A DNA stretch of 64,000 bases from Arthrobacter sp. V1I7 (GCF_030817015.1 NZ_JAUSYS010000001.1:2418001-2482000), one strand, 5' to 3'. Counted from the stretch's first letter, positions 53,390 to 62,455 are shown. Program-made: numbers and translations. Notes: generated from the letters alone by a model not told the origin.

Positions 53390-53703
53390 GCCTCAGCCGA
53401 GGAGCTATCAGGTCTGCGCCGGTGGGTCGCGTTCTACAAGCAAGAACGAAGCCTGCTGCTCACCGGAGACGTCGTCCGAATGGACGGCCCCGACTCCAAA
53501 ATACTGGTCCACGGGGTTGTCAGCAGAGACCGTGCACGGGCGATCTTCGCGGTTGCCGCGCTCGACAGCCTGTACCCGGATCCGGCCGGACGCCTGAAGC
53601 TCCGCGGACTCGACCCGGACGGTCCTGGCACACGTCGGTCTGGCATCCCCCCAGAATCCACCCGGACCAGGTGGTTCTGTACCGCATCACCAGGACCGGC
53701 TAG
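53390..53703 (+). pseudogene. Alpha-galactosidase (GH36-like) C-terminal fragment, frameshifted
   Basis: AEELSGLRRWVAFYKQERSL, LLTGDVVRMD and ILVHGVVSRDRARAIFAVAA match the C-terminal beta domain of GH36 alpha-galactosidases (LH-TG-VVR, HGVV-DR-ALFA), followed by GRLKLRGLDPD. A frame change near 53620 gives HPPRIHPDQVVLYRITRTG and TAG at 53701-53703. Only the last ~100 codons remain, abutting the IS1182 fragment. Confidence 0.6.
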
Positions 53704-53741
53704 GGCACCGGCAAACATACTTGTTTGCCCGGGAATACAAT

Positions 53742-53763
53742 CTGATTCTGCTCAGTTATGAGT
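53742..53763 (-). promoter_or_regulatory. TetR-type operator copy upstream of the Old Yellow Enzyme gene
   Basis: On the minus strand this reads ACTCATAACTGAGC then AGAATCAG. The first 14 bases and the final TCAG are identical to 58079-58100 upstream of tetR. It lies ~113 bp before the OYE start. Confidence 0.55.
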
Positions 53764-53875
53764 GTAGTCACTACCGCGAGCGATCAGTAAGTGGATTTAC
53801 TGTTCGACGACGGCCGAACATCGGCTGGCGCGGTTGTGATGCTCTGACACTTCGAACGCAAAAGGATGAACTCCC

Positions 53876-54951
53876 ATGACCTTGTCTTCTCTTTGGCAAC
53901 CCTTCAGCCTTGGCCGCCTGGACCTTCCCCACCGGCTGGCGCTGGCACCAATGACCCGAAGCCGTTCCAACCCGATGGTACGCCGGGTGACCTGGCCGCT
54001 GAATACTACGGGCAGCGCGCTTCCCTGGGATTGATCATCACCGAGGGCACGCAACCGTCGGCGGACGGGCAGGGCTATCCGAACACGCCGGGGATCTACA
54101 CCCCCGAGCAGATCGAGGGCTGGCGGAAAGTCACCGAAACGGTGCATGCCGGTGGTGGGGCGGTGTTCATCCAGCTCATGCATGTGGGCCGGATGGCTCA
54201 CCCGGACAACACCCCCCACCACTGTCAGCCGGTGGCACCGTCAGCGATCTCCGGGGACCAGGAAATATTCACGCCAACAGGATTGCAGAAGACGCCGACG
54301 CCGCGGGAGCTGAGCCCGGAGGATATCCAGGCCACCGTGGCTGAGTTCCGTCACGCCGCAGCATCCGCCATCGCCGCCGGCGCCGACGGAGTCGAAATCC
54401 ACGGCGCGAACGGCTATCTCTTGCACCAGTTCCTCTCCCCCAACGCCAACCACCGCACCGACTCCTACGGCGGATCCGTAGAAAACCGGTCCCGGTTCGT
54501 GATCGAGATCGCCCAGGCCCTGACGGAGGAAATCGGGGCGGACCGGGTTGGCATCCGCCTCTCCCCCGCCATGCCCCTGGGCGGAATCGACGAGGGCGAC
54601 ACCGAGAGTATGCGCACCCAGTACCGGCACCTGGTCGGCGAGCTCGCCACCCTGAACCTGGCATACCTGCACCTTCACCATGTGGGCGACGACGAACTGC
54701 TCCGCTCCCTCAGGGACGTATGGCCGACGGCGGTCCTGGTGGTCCGTTACGGACGTAACCGTGAACAGATCGCCGGCGACATCGAGGCGGGCCTTGCCGA
54801 CATCGCCCCGCTGGGCCGCTTCGCGCTGGCCAACCCCGACATCGTCGAGCGGCTGCGTTCCGACGCCCCGCTGAATGAGATGGACCCCGCAACCCTCTAC
54901 GGCGGCGGCGCCTCCGGGTACACCGACTACCCAGTCCTTGCCCACGCCTGA
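53876..54951 (+). pseudogene. Old Yellow Enzyme-family NADH:flavin oxidoreductase with one-base frameshift
   Basis: ATG 53876 opens MTLSSLWQPFSLGRLDLPHR and LALAPMTRSRSN, the correct OYE N-terminus. At ~53972 the frame must shift by one base to continue DGTPGDLAAEYYGQRASLGL. The rest is complete: IQLMHVGRMAHPDN, GVEIHGANGYLLHQFLSP, SYGGSVENRSRFV, and the C-terminal FALANPDIVERL (FMN binding). Total length 1076 nt fits a ~359-aa enzyme minus one base in a CCG run. OYEs reduce activated C=C bonds with NAD(P)H. Either a recent knock-out or a sequencing error. An in-frame start at 53866 reads an antifamily N-terminus and is rejected. Confidence 0.85.
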
Positions 54952-55079
54952 TCCAGCGCCCCAAGCTGCCCGCCCTGGTTGATCCCCTTGCAGCCCTGGG
55001 CGGGCAGTCCCGAAAGACTCATCAGCACTATTCGCGCTGACCGGCGCGGATGCAGTCCCGTAACAAGAAAGACCAAGAA

Positions 55080-55793
55080 ATGCCCTCACTAAATGGAGCA
55101 GTCGTCCTCGTCACCGGTGCAAACGGCGGCATCGGAACCCACTTCGTCCACGACGCCCTCGCCCGCGGTGCCAGCAAGGTCTACGCCACGGCCCGCACCC
55201 CCCGCACCTGGGAGGACGAGCGCATCGTCCCGCTCACCCTCGACGTCACAGACCCCGCTTCCATTCAGGCCGCAGTCGCAGCCGCCGGGGACGTCACGGT
55301 GTTGATCAACAATGCCGGAGCTTCAGTGACAAGCCCGGGCATCCTCACCCACACCGATGCGGAGATCCGGACCAACGTCGAGACCAACTTCCTCGGCCCA
55401 CTCTTCCTCGCCCGGGCCTTCGCACCGATCCTGTCCGCGAAGGATGACCTGGTAATCATCGACATCCACTCCGCCATGAGCTGGTACGCCGTCGGCGGCA
55501 TTTACAGCGCCACCAAGGCCGCCCTCTGGTCGGCCACCAACTCCCTGCGTCTGGAACTCGCCCCCAAGGGGGTCCACGTGGTGGGCGTCCACGTCGGGTA
55601 CGTAGACACGGCGATGGCCGCGAACGCCACCGACCCCAAGATGGACCCGGCCGACCTAGTCCGCACCGTACTGGATGCCGTCGAAGCCGGCGAGTACGAG
55701 GTCCTAGCCGACGAGACTTCTGTGCAGCTCAAGGCCGGCCTCAGCGCCCCCATCGAGGCCCTCTACCCCCAGCTGGCCGCCAAGACCACCTAG
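55080..55793 (+). CDS. Short-chain dehydrogenase/reductase
   Basis: A 237-aa SDR. GANGGIGTHF is the cofactor loop, LDVTD the adenine contact, NNAGASV follows, catalytic Ser is in IDIHSAMSW and Tyr/Lys in IYSATKAAL. The short form lacks a long C-terminal extension. It follows the OYE gene by 128 bp and may be co-transcribed. ATG 55080 fits the family; the ribosome-binding site is weak. Confidence 0.9.
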   Translation: MPSLNGAVVLVTGANGGIGTHFVHDALARGASKVYATARTPRTWEDERIVPLTLDVTDPASIQAAVAAAGDVTVLINNAGASVTSPGILTHTDAEIRTNVETNFLGPLFLARAFAPILSAKDDLVIIDIHSAMSWYAVGGIYSATKAALWSATNSLRLELAPKGVHVVGVHVGYVDTAMAANATDPKMDPADLVRTVLDAVEAGEYEVLADETSVQLKAGLSAPIEALYPQLAAKTT

Positions 55794-55984
55794 AACACCT
55801 GTGGCGCCGTGGTCATGAAAAACCACCTCACATGACCACGGCGCTTCCCACACCCGGATCATCAAACCGGCATGCCCGACTGCGCGAGCAGGGGTGGACT
55901 ATGGTGACCCCGCTTCGAACTCAGAACGAGCGGTCCGCGGCTCTCCCCTGCTCGCAACGATCAGGCTTCCCCCTTGGCGGAAAT

Positions 55985-56006
55985 CTGAGCTCAGTCATAA
56001 TTGATT
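55985..56006. promoter_or_regulatory. TetR-type operator and AT palindrome upstream of the quinone oxidoreductase
   Basis: CTGAGCTCAGTCA (55985-55997) matches CTGAGCCCAGTCA at 58087-58099 at 12 of 13 positions and contains the palindrome CTGAGCTCAG. It is followed by CATAAT-TG-ATTATG (55996-56009). It lies ~145 bp upstream of ATG 56140. Confidence 0.55.
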
Positions 56007-56139
56007 ATGATCATGTTAGTCCTTTCAAGTCCAGGGAGTGCCGGTACCGACCACCTGCCCGCGGCAGGGGCTCCCCAGACATATCGCTGCACCGAAGGCA
56101 CCAACTACTAACCAACACCTCCAGAAGGAGCATCACAGC

Positions 56140-57138
56140 ATGCGGGCATTCGTCGTCACCAAGTACAAGGAGCCGCTGCGCGAAGCGGAGGTTGCTGAGC
56201 CGACCGTCGGCGAGAGGGACGTGCTCGTGCAGGTTCAAGCGGCGGGCCTGAACCAGTTGGACGAGAAGATCCGGCTGGGCGAGTTCAAGCAAATCCTCCC
56301 TTACAAGCTCCAGCTGATCCTCGGCAAAGACGTGGCCGGCACCGTCCTGCAGGTCGGGGCTAAGGTGCGCGGGTTCAAGCCCGGTGATGAGGTTTACGGC
56401 CGCCCCGGCAAGGACCGCATCGGCACGTTCGCCGAGCGCATCGCGGTCGCCGAGGATGACCTTGCGTTGAAGCCTGCATCGGCCAGCATGGAGGAGGCCG
56501 GCTCGCTGCCGCTGGTGGCGCTGACCGCATGGCAGGCCCTCGTTGAGCGGGGCAACGTGCGTCCCGGACAGAAGGTTCTCATTCACGCGGGAGCCGGTGG
56601 GGTCGGCTCTATCGCCATCCAGCTCGCCAAGCACCTCGGCGCGACCGTTGCAACCACCGCGAGCGGCTCCAACGCCGGCTTCGTGCGCGACCTCGGAGCG
56701 GACATCGTGATCGACTACCGCACCCAGGACTTCGAGCAACTCCTCAGCGGCTACGACCTCGTGCTCGACAGCCTCGGCGGGGAGAACCTCGAGAAGTCAC
56801 TGCGCATCCTCAAACCCGGTGGCAAGGCCATGGGTATCTCCGGACCGCCGGATCCGGCGTTCGCTCGCAAAGCCGGGCTGAATCCTGCGCTTCGCCTGGC
56901 AATCACTCTACTCAGCACCAAAATTCGCCGGAAGGCCAGGAAGCTCGGCGTCAGCTATGAGTTCCTCTTCATGCGCGCCAGCGGCGACCAACTGCGCCAG
57001 ATCGCATCGCTGGTCGACGACGGCGTGCTGCGCCCCACCGTAGGGAAGGTCTTCAGCTTCGACCAGACCCGAGAGGCGCTGCAGTCCCTGGCCGAGGGCG
57101 GCATCCGCGGCAAAGCAGTGGTCGCCCTGACCCACTGA
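56140..57138 (+). CDS. Zinc-independent NADP-dependent quinone oxidoreductase (MDR)
   Basis: A 332-aa MDR protein without zinc ligands. The NADPH site is HAGAGGVGSIAIQLAKHLGA; GKDVAGTVLQVG and LDSLGGENLEKSLRILKPGG are quinone oxidoreductase landmarks. The family reduces quinones or enones. AGAAGGAG lies 10 bp upstream of the ATG. The alpha/beta hydrolase follows by 46 bp, so the two probably form an operon. Confidence 0.92.
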   Translation: MRAFVVTKYKEPLREAEVAEPTVGERDVLVQVQAAGLNQLDEKIRLGEFKQILPYKLQLILGKDVAGTVLQVGAKVRGFKPGDEVYGRPGKDRIGTFAERIAVAEDDLALKPASASMEEAGSLPLVALTAWQALVERGNVRPGQKVLIHAGAGGVGSIAIQLAKHLGATVATTASGSNAGFVRDLGADIVIDYRTQDFEQLLSGYDLVLDSLGGENLEKSLRILKPGGKAMGISGPPDPAFARKAGLNPALRLAITLLSTKIRRKARKLGVSYEFLFMRASGDQLRQIASLVDDGVLRPTVGKVFSFDQTREALQSLAEGGIRGKAVVALTH

Positions 57139-57184
57139 ACCGCCACCTTTTCCACCTCACAAACCACGCAGGAGCACAACCGTC

Positions 57185-58051
57185 ATGGACAACACCGGCA
57201 CCCCGCACGACTCTGTCGTCACCTCGTACGCGATAGCACCTACCAAAGCCCTCACAGCCGAAGGTGTCACCTACGCCTACCGGGAGCTGGGGCCGAAGGG
57301 CGGCATCCCCGTCGTGTTCTTCGTGCACCTCGCCGCCACATTGGATAACTGGGATCCCCGGATCATCGACCCCATCGCGAAGAACCGCCACGTCATCACC
57401 TTCGACCAGCCCGGTGTCGGCGCTTCCACCGGGCAGGTTCCCCACAACATCGAGGCAATGGCCGACGACGCCTACATCTTCATCAAGGCCCTCGGGTTCG
57501 ACAAAATCGATGTCTTCTCCTTTTCATTGGGCGGCATGATCGCCCAGGACCTGGCCCTCAAACATCCCGACGTTGTCCGCAAGCTCGTGCTGACCGGAAC
57601 CGGCCCGCGCGGCGGCAAGGATATCGACAAAGTCGTCGGCACCACCTACTGGGACATACTCCGCGCAACCCTGACAAGGTCCGATCCCAAGGAGTTCCTG
57701 TTCTTCAACCGCAACACCACCGGCAAACCCGCAGCGAAAGCGTTCATCAAGCGCCTCCAGGAGCGCACTGCCGACCGTGACAAGCCGATCAGCACCCGTG
57801 CATTCCAAACGCAGCTGAAGGCAATCCAGGCCTTCGGCCGCTCCGCCCCGTCAGACCTGTCTACGCTCGCGCACCCCACCCTCATCGCCAACGGCGACAA
57901 CGACCGCATGGTGCCATCCGTCCTCTCCGAAGACCTGCACCGGCGCATCCAAGGATCCGAGCTAATCATCTACCCCGACTCCGGCCACGGCGGCATCTTC
58001 CAGCACCACGCCACATTCGCTCCGGCCGCCGTCGACTTCCTGGCCACCTGA
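57185..58051 (+). CDS. Alpha/beta-fold hydrolase
   Basis: A 288-aa hydrolase. The nucleophile elbow is FSFSLGG (Ser114), acid in NGDNDRMVP, base in PDSGHGG; FDQPGVGAS follows strand 4. It resembles the chloroperoxidase/esterase-type group with unknown natural substrates. AGGAGCACAACCGTC precedes ATG 57185. It is followed 70 bp later by tetR, in the same direction. Confidence 0.9.
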   Translation: MDNTGTPHDSVVTSYAIAPTKALTAEGVTYAYRELGPKGGIPVVFFVHLAATLDNWDPRIIDPIAKNRHVITFDQPGVGASTGQVPHNIEAMADDAYIFIKALGFDKIDVFSFSLGGMIAQDLALKHPDVVRKLVLTGTGPRGGKDIDKVVGTTYWDILRATLTRSDPKEFLFFNRNTTGKPAAKAFIKRLQERTADRDKPISTRAFQTQLKAIQAFGRSAPSDLSTLAHPTLIANGDNDRMVPSVLSEDLHRRIQGSELIIYPDSGHGGIFQHHATFAPAAVDFLAT

Positions 58052-58078
58052 CCAGAAATGCCGCTCGCGGAGGGCTAT

Positions 58079-58102
58079 ACTCATAACTGAGCCCAGTCAG
58101 TT
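58079..58102. promoter_or_regulatory. Candidate TetR operator upstream of tetR
   Basis: AACTGA (58085-58090), GCCCAG, TCAGTT (58097-58102) is an inverted repeat 20 bp upstream of the tetR ATG. Copies of parts of it occur at 53742-53763 and 55985-55997. Confidence 0.6.
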
Positions 58103-58121
58103 TATCTCGAGGAGAGCCTGC

Positions 58122-58724
58122 ATGCCTGTCGCATCCCAGCCGCTTGGACGGCGTGAGCGGAACAAGCAGCAGAAGCTGGACCGCATCACCGCCGCAGCCA
58201 GCGAGCTGTTCGCTAAGCACGGCGTGGAGGATGTCACTACCCAGCAGATCGCCGATAAGGCCGACATCGGCACCGGAACCCTGTTCCTCTACGCCAAGAC
58301 CAAGGGAGAACTCCTCCTGCTCGTGCAGAACGCCCACTACGCCGAAGCGCTCGAGCGGGGCCGGGCCGATGCTGAAACCATCCCGAATGCACTGGATGCA
58401 GTGCTGTCCATCGTGCGGCCGATCGTGGAGTGCAACCGTATCCAGGTCGATAACGGGCGCACTTATCTGCGGGAAATGGTCTTCGGCGACCCGGCCGAGC
58501 CGCACCACAGCCAGGCTCTCTCCATCGTCGCGCAGACCGAGGAAGCCATCGGCGCCGTCCTGGGCCGCGATGAACTTCTCAATGCCGATGATGCCGCAAC
58601 AACCGCACGCATCGTCTCGGCGATCATGTTCCTCAGCATGGCAGTGAATGCAAATCCCGCTCTTCGCACCGAGGACATTGTGCAGGACATCAGGACCCAG
58701 ATCCGCCTGCTCCTGCCCCGCTAA
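58122..58724 (+). CDS. TetR-family transcriptional regulator
   Basis: A 200-aa TetR protein. The HTH spans ITAAASELFAKHGVEDVTTQ and QIADKADIGTGTLFLYAKTK; the rest is helical effector domain. ATG 58122 has GAGGAGAGCC upstream. It probably represses the OYE, quinone oxidoreductase and itself via the shared operator; an electrophile or quinone is a plausible inducer. Confidence 0.92.
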   Translation: MPVASQPLGRRERNKQQKLDRITAAASELFAKHGVEDVTTQQIADKADIGTGTLFLYAKTKGELLLLVQNAHYAEALERGRADAETIPNALDAVLSIVRPIVECNRIQVDNGRTYLREMVFGDPAEPHHSQALSIVAQTEEAIGAVLGRDELLNADDAATTARIVSAIMFLSMAVNANPALRTEDIVQDIRTQIRLLLPR

Positions 58725-59473
58725 CGCACGAACCTTCACCTATCGCCGCCAGGCTTGCCGCATGTCAGCCGGAACTACACCCCAACCTGACAAGGGTTTC
58801 CTTCCCTGGAGTGCAAAAGCAGCGGGAATTGTTTGCTGCCACCGCCCACAGCCGGGGACAATTCTTAGAGGTTATCCACCGCTGCTACTGCCAGGGAGCT
58901 ACCCAACGGCTCCCAATCCCAGCCGTGGATAACCTGAATTGACCCCAGCTATGGACGGCTCAGAGGGGGATCAGATCCGGCCGCGTGATCAGCAGGGGCG
59001 GGTTTGTCCGGCCGAGGCCGGTTGACGGAATCGCGGTTATCGGCGTTCCAAAACAAGCGGGGGAGTGCCCGGTGAGTATGTCAACATGACTCAGGACCAC
59101 TGAGACGGCCTGATCCAGGACCACACTGGGCCTGACACAGCATCGTCTTTAGGCTTGCAATTTCGAGTGGAGCTCTGGCTCCCCGTTTGATGGACGGTAT
59201 TCGGGCGGCCAAGGAGCCCGCCTTCGGGGTGGGCTGTTTTTGGATGCTCGTCCTCCCGGGCACCGCCTGGCAGCGCCCGGGCCGGGGGCCCGGTTTCACA
59301 GCTGGATGCCGGCCCTTACGGCGTCGAGCGGGAAGGGGCTGCTGCCCGGGTGCGTACGTGCGCGGGGTCCGAAGTGTTGCACTCGTCCCGGCTGGTCCAG
59401 ACACGGTAACGATCCGTGCCCTCGCGGTGCGATCCGCGGGTCCTCGTCAGAACCCGCTTAGCCAGAGACGGTT
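58725..59473. other. Non-coding stretch
   Basis: No gene recognised. It contains a pair of inverted GGTTATCCAC / GTGGATAACC boxes (58870-58879, 58925-58934), which resemble DnaA-box cores, and GC-rich low-information sequence around 59270-59300. Confidence 0.4.
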
Positions 59474-60331
59474 CTAGCGTTTATCTTCGATGAGCGCGGC
59501 GAGCCCCGAGAGGCCGTTAGCGCCGGCGACGGCTCGACGGACGACGTTTGCGCGGGCACTGCCAAGCGCTTCTGTGGCCGTGGAGAACAGGTCCATGTCG
59601 ATGAGTTCGAGTCCTGTGAGGTGCGCCGAGTTCTCAACGGTGATCGCCGGCCCAAACGCTTCAAGGGCGAAACTCGTGGCCGATCCTGAGCGGAAGACTT
59701 CAAGCAACGGGGTCAGGGGAAGCCCGAGTTCCTCCGCGAGGGCGAGGATTTCGATGAGGTTCTGGTGGTTCATCATCATGAGCGTGTTGTTGAAGAGTTT
59801 TCCGGACTGGCCGGAACCGATGGCTCCGATATGGATCACCCGTTTGGAGAACGTGTTGAAGACTGGCCGCAGCCGATCGACCACGGCTTCCTGCCCGCCG
59901 ACGATCGTTGTGAGTTGACGCGCGAAGGCGACGGCGCGGCCCCCACTGACGGGGGCGTCGACCACTTCAATGCCGTAGGGGGCGGCAAGTTCAGCGAGCT
60001 GCTGCATTGCCCGTGGGGTGCCCGTGCCATGGTTGACGAGGACTGAGCCGCGCCGCATGTGTGCGAGCAGGCCTCCTGTTGTGGCCACTTCGAGGTTGTC
60101 CGAGTCCTCAGGCAGGCAGAGGGCGACGATGTCGCTGGCGGCGGCCAGTGCGGCAACGGTTGCATGTGCGGTGAAGGGGACGCCGGTGAGTGCTTTGAGC
60201 GAGGCCGGACGGCGCGCCCATACCTGCAGCGGATAACACGCGTCGGCGATGGCGGCGGCTATCGGCGCCCCCTGGTCTCCGAGCCCAACGAACCCAACGG
60301 TTGGATGGGCTGATCTTTGCGTTGTGGTCAT
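59474..60331 (-). CDS. 3-hydroxyisobutyrate dehydrogenase-like NAD(P)-dependent oxidoreductase
   Basis: A 285-aa beta-hydroxyacid dehydrogenase. N-terminal Rossmann motif VGFVGLGDQGAPIA, substrate loop DAPVSGGRAVAF, and the catalytic Lys in GSGQSGKLFNNTL; the C-terminal helical domain follows. Members oxidise 3-hydroxyisobutyrate, tartronate semialdehyde partners or related acids, and some reduce imines, so the substrate is open. ATG 60331 gives family length. The IS481 element is inserted upstream, so the native promoter or operon link may have been changed. Confidence 0.85.
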   Translation of the reverse strand: MTTTQRSAHPTVGFVGLGDQGAPIAAAIADACYPLQVWARRPASLKALTGVPFTAHATVAALAAASDIVALCLPEDSDNLEVATTGGLLAHMRRGSVLVNHGTGTPRAMQQLAELAAPYGIEVVDAPVSGGRAVAFARQLTTIVGGQEAVVDRLRPVFNTFSKRVIHIGAIGSGQSGKLFNNTLMMMNHQNLIEILALAEELGLPLTPLLEVFRSGSATSFALEAFGPAITVENSAHLTGLELIDMDLFSTATEALGSARANVVRRAVAGANGLSGLAALIEDKR

Positions 60332-60498
60332 GATGTTCCGTTCTGGAATAAAAGAGGGTCTGTATAGAGGGGCGGATCGCCCAACGTCGATGAGTAGCAG
60401 AAATGCCGGGGCGTGTGGGCTGCTGCTGGTCCAAGCACCCCACACGTGCGGCATCCGTGGTGAGGGCGCAGATGGGGCAGGTGCCCCGGGCGCCTAGG

Positions 60499-61572
60499 TG
60501 TATTACCCACGGAGGTTGGTGACACGGCTGGCGGGTGGTTGACCCTTGAGTGAGGTGTGGCCTCGGTTGTGATTGTAGTGGTGCAACCAGGCGGGGAAAG
60601 CGGCAACACGCTCGGCCTCTGATGCGTAGGGCTTCGCGTAGGCCCATTCGTCGAGCATGGTGCGGTTGAACCGCTCAACCTTTCCGTTGGTCTGGGGGCG
60701 ATAGGGGCGCGTGCGTTTGTGCTTGATGTCCGCACCGAGAGCCTGGGCGAAGACGCGGGAGCGGTAGCAGGAGCCGTTATCTGTCAAGACCCGGCTCACC
60801 GTGATCCCGGCGGCGTTGAAGGCAGCGTTTGCCCGTTCCCAGAAGCCGGCGGCGGTTTCTTTCTTCTCGTCAGAGAGGATCTCGGTGTAGGCAAAGCGGG
60901 AGTGGTCATCGACTGCGTTATGCAGGTAAGCGTAGCCGGGCCTGCGGTTGGCGTTTGTGCCGGTCTTGTTCCGGTTCCCCGCGGCCCGGCCGGTCACGCG
61001 GTGTCCGCCGCCGTCAGGAATCCGGCCGAGTTTCTTGATGTCCACGTGGACCATGTCCCCGGGGTTCTGGTGCTCGTAGCGGCGGATCACCCTGCCCGTG
61101 GCCCGGTCCAGCCACGACAGCCTGGCAAGCCGGTACCGGGAGAGGACCTTGTGCACGGTGGACGGGTGGATACCGAGCAGGTAACCGATCCTCGCCGGCC
61201 CCCAGCGGCGGTTGACCCGCAGCGCGATGATTCGTCGTTCCCGCCGGGCAGGAGTGCGGCGCGGGGACCGGGACGGCCGGCTGGAGAGGTCCTCCATGCC
61301 GTCTTCGCCCAGCTCCCGGTAGCGGCTGGCCCAGCGCGCCGCGGTCGGGACGGAGACCTGAAAACGTTCTGCAGCCCGACGTAACGGCCAGCCGTCCTCG
61401 ACAATGCACTTTGCCAGCTCGATCCGTCCCCTGCGGGCGAGAAAAGCATTAGGGTGGGACATTGAAGACCTCCGTTTGTGGAATTGGACTCTAGACAAGC
61501 CCCACTCCACTCGGAGGTCTTCTTCATGTCACCACACCACGCCGACCGTCACTAACGTCTGTGGTTAATACA
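60499..61572. mobile_element. Complete IS481-family insertion sequence with 6-bp target duplication
   Basis: A 1074-bp element. Left end TGTATTACCCACGGAGG and right end (inverse) TGTATTAACCACAGACG form ~25-bp imperfect inverted repeats starting with TGT. It is flanked by direct CCTAGG copies at 60493-60498 and 61573-61578, which fits the NCTAGN target and 6-bp duplication known for IS481. One gene fills it. It appears intact and possibly active. Confidence 0.9.
60503..61462 (-). CDS. IS481-family transposase
   Basis: A 319-aa DDE transposase. The N-terminal HTH is WPLRRAAERFQVSVPTAARW. The rve catalytic domain has VHVDIKKLGRIPDG (D), LTDNGSCYRSR (D) and YRPQTNGKVERFNRT (E). ATG 61462 has GGAGGTCTTCA upstream. 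All catalytic residues and both domains are present, so the protein is probably functional. Confidence 0.95.
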   Translation of the reverse strand: MSHPNAFLARRGRIELAKCIVEDGWPLRRAAERFQVSVPTAARWASRYRELGEDGMEDLSSRPSRSPRRTPARRERRIIALRVNRRWGPARIGYLLGIHPSTVHKVLSRYRLARLSWLDRATGRVIRRYEHQNPGDMVHVDIKKLGRIPDGGGHRVTGRAAGNRNKTGTNANRRPGYAYLHNAVDDHSRFAYTEILSDEKKETAAGFWERANAAFNAAGITVSRVLTDNGSCYRSRVFAQALGADIKHKRTRPYRPQTNGKVERFNRTMLDEWAYAKPYASEAERVAAFPAWLHHYNHNRGHTSLKGQPPASRVTNLRG

Positions 61573-61573
61573 C

Positions 61574-62455
61574 CTAGGCCCGGGCCAGCTCGACCGGCGC
61601 GATTGCGTCGAGTTCGGCGACAGCGTCCGCCGGCAGCACCAGCTCGGCAGCGGCCATGTTCTCGCGCAGGTGGGCAACTGATGAAGTTCCCGGGATCACA
61701 ACGGAGGTCGCGGAGCGCTGCAGGAGCCAGGCCAGGGCTGTCTGCTGCGGGGTAGCGCCGAGCCGGGTTGCGACGGCGGTGAGGACATCGGACTGTAGCG
61801 GCGAGAAGCCGCCGAGCGGGAAGAAGGACGCGAAGGCGATGTTCTCGCGGGCGGCACGGGCGACGAGTGCGTCGTCCTCACGGTTGACGAGGTTGTAAAG
61901 ATTCTGTATGGCAACGACCGGGGCGATGGTCAGTGCCTCCGTCAACTGGGCGTCGGAGATGCCGCTGAGGCCCAGGTGCTTAATAACGCCCTCCTGCCGC
62001 AGTTCGGCCAGGGCTGTGAACTCGCGGGCGATGGAATCATCGGTCGTTCCATCGTGTGAGCCCAGCCGAAGGTAAACGACGTCCAGGACGTCCAGGCCAA
62101 GGTTCTCGAGGTTGGAGTAGACCTGTTCTTTCAGTGATTCCGGCCCCGTATTGGGGATCCATGAGCCGTCCTCGCCGCGAAGCGCGCCAACCTTGGTGAA
62201 GATGTGCAGGTCCTTGGCGTACGGGCTCAGGGCTTCCTTGATGATTCCGTTGGTCACGCCAGGTCCATAGAAATCGGCGGTGTCGATGTAGTTCACGCCG
62301 AGCTCTAGGGCAGTGCGGAGCACAGCAAGCGCCTGGTCACGGTCTTTGGGCTGGCCGAACACATTCGGGCCGGTCAGCTGCATGGAGCCGTAGCCGACCC
62401 GGTTGATGGTGAGGTCGTCGGCGAGAGTAAGGGTTCCACCGGGTGTGGTTGTCAT
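61574..62455 (-). CDS. Aldo-keto reductase
   Basis: A 293-aa AKR barrel. Catalytic Asp and Tyr are in IDTADFYGPG and Lys in HIFTKVG. The position usually holding His (YLH) reads YLR here (VYLRLGSHDG), as in some actinobacterial oxidoreductases. The C-terminal NADPH loop is VVIPGTSSVAHLRENM. The TAG stop lies inside the IS481 target duplication, so the insertion did not alter the protein. It is divergent from tetR, with AAAGGAAACAGTC before the ATG. Confidence 0.9.
   Translation of the reverse strand: MTTTPGGTLTLADDLTINRVGYGSMQLTGPNVFGQPKDRDQALAVLRTALELGVNYIDTADFYGPGVTNGIIKEALSPYAKDLHIFTKVGALRGEDGSWIPNTGPESLKEQVYSNLENLGLDVLDVVYLRLGSHDGTTDDSIAREFTALAELRQEGVIKHLGLSGISDAQLTEALTIAPVVAIQNLYNLVNREDDALVARAARENIAFASFFPLGGFSPLQSDVLTAVATRLGATPQQTALAWLLQRSATSVVIPGTSSVAHLRENMAAAELVLPADAVAELDAIAPVELARA

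Noticed and set aside
53866..53973. Start of the Old Yellow Enzyme gene at 53866
   Set aside because: The first 35 residues of that frame are proline/glycine-rich non-family sequence, while the frame from ATG 53876 gives the correct OYE N-terminus.
59187..59477. A coding region in the gap before the 3-hydroxyisobutyrate dehydrogenase-like gene
   Set aside because: Short frames on both strands are GC-driven with no ribosome-binding site or recognisable domain.
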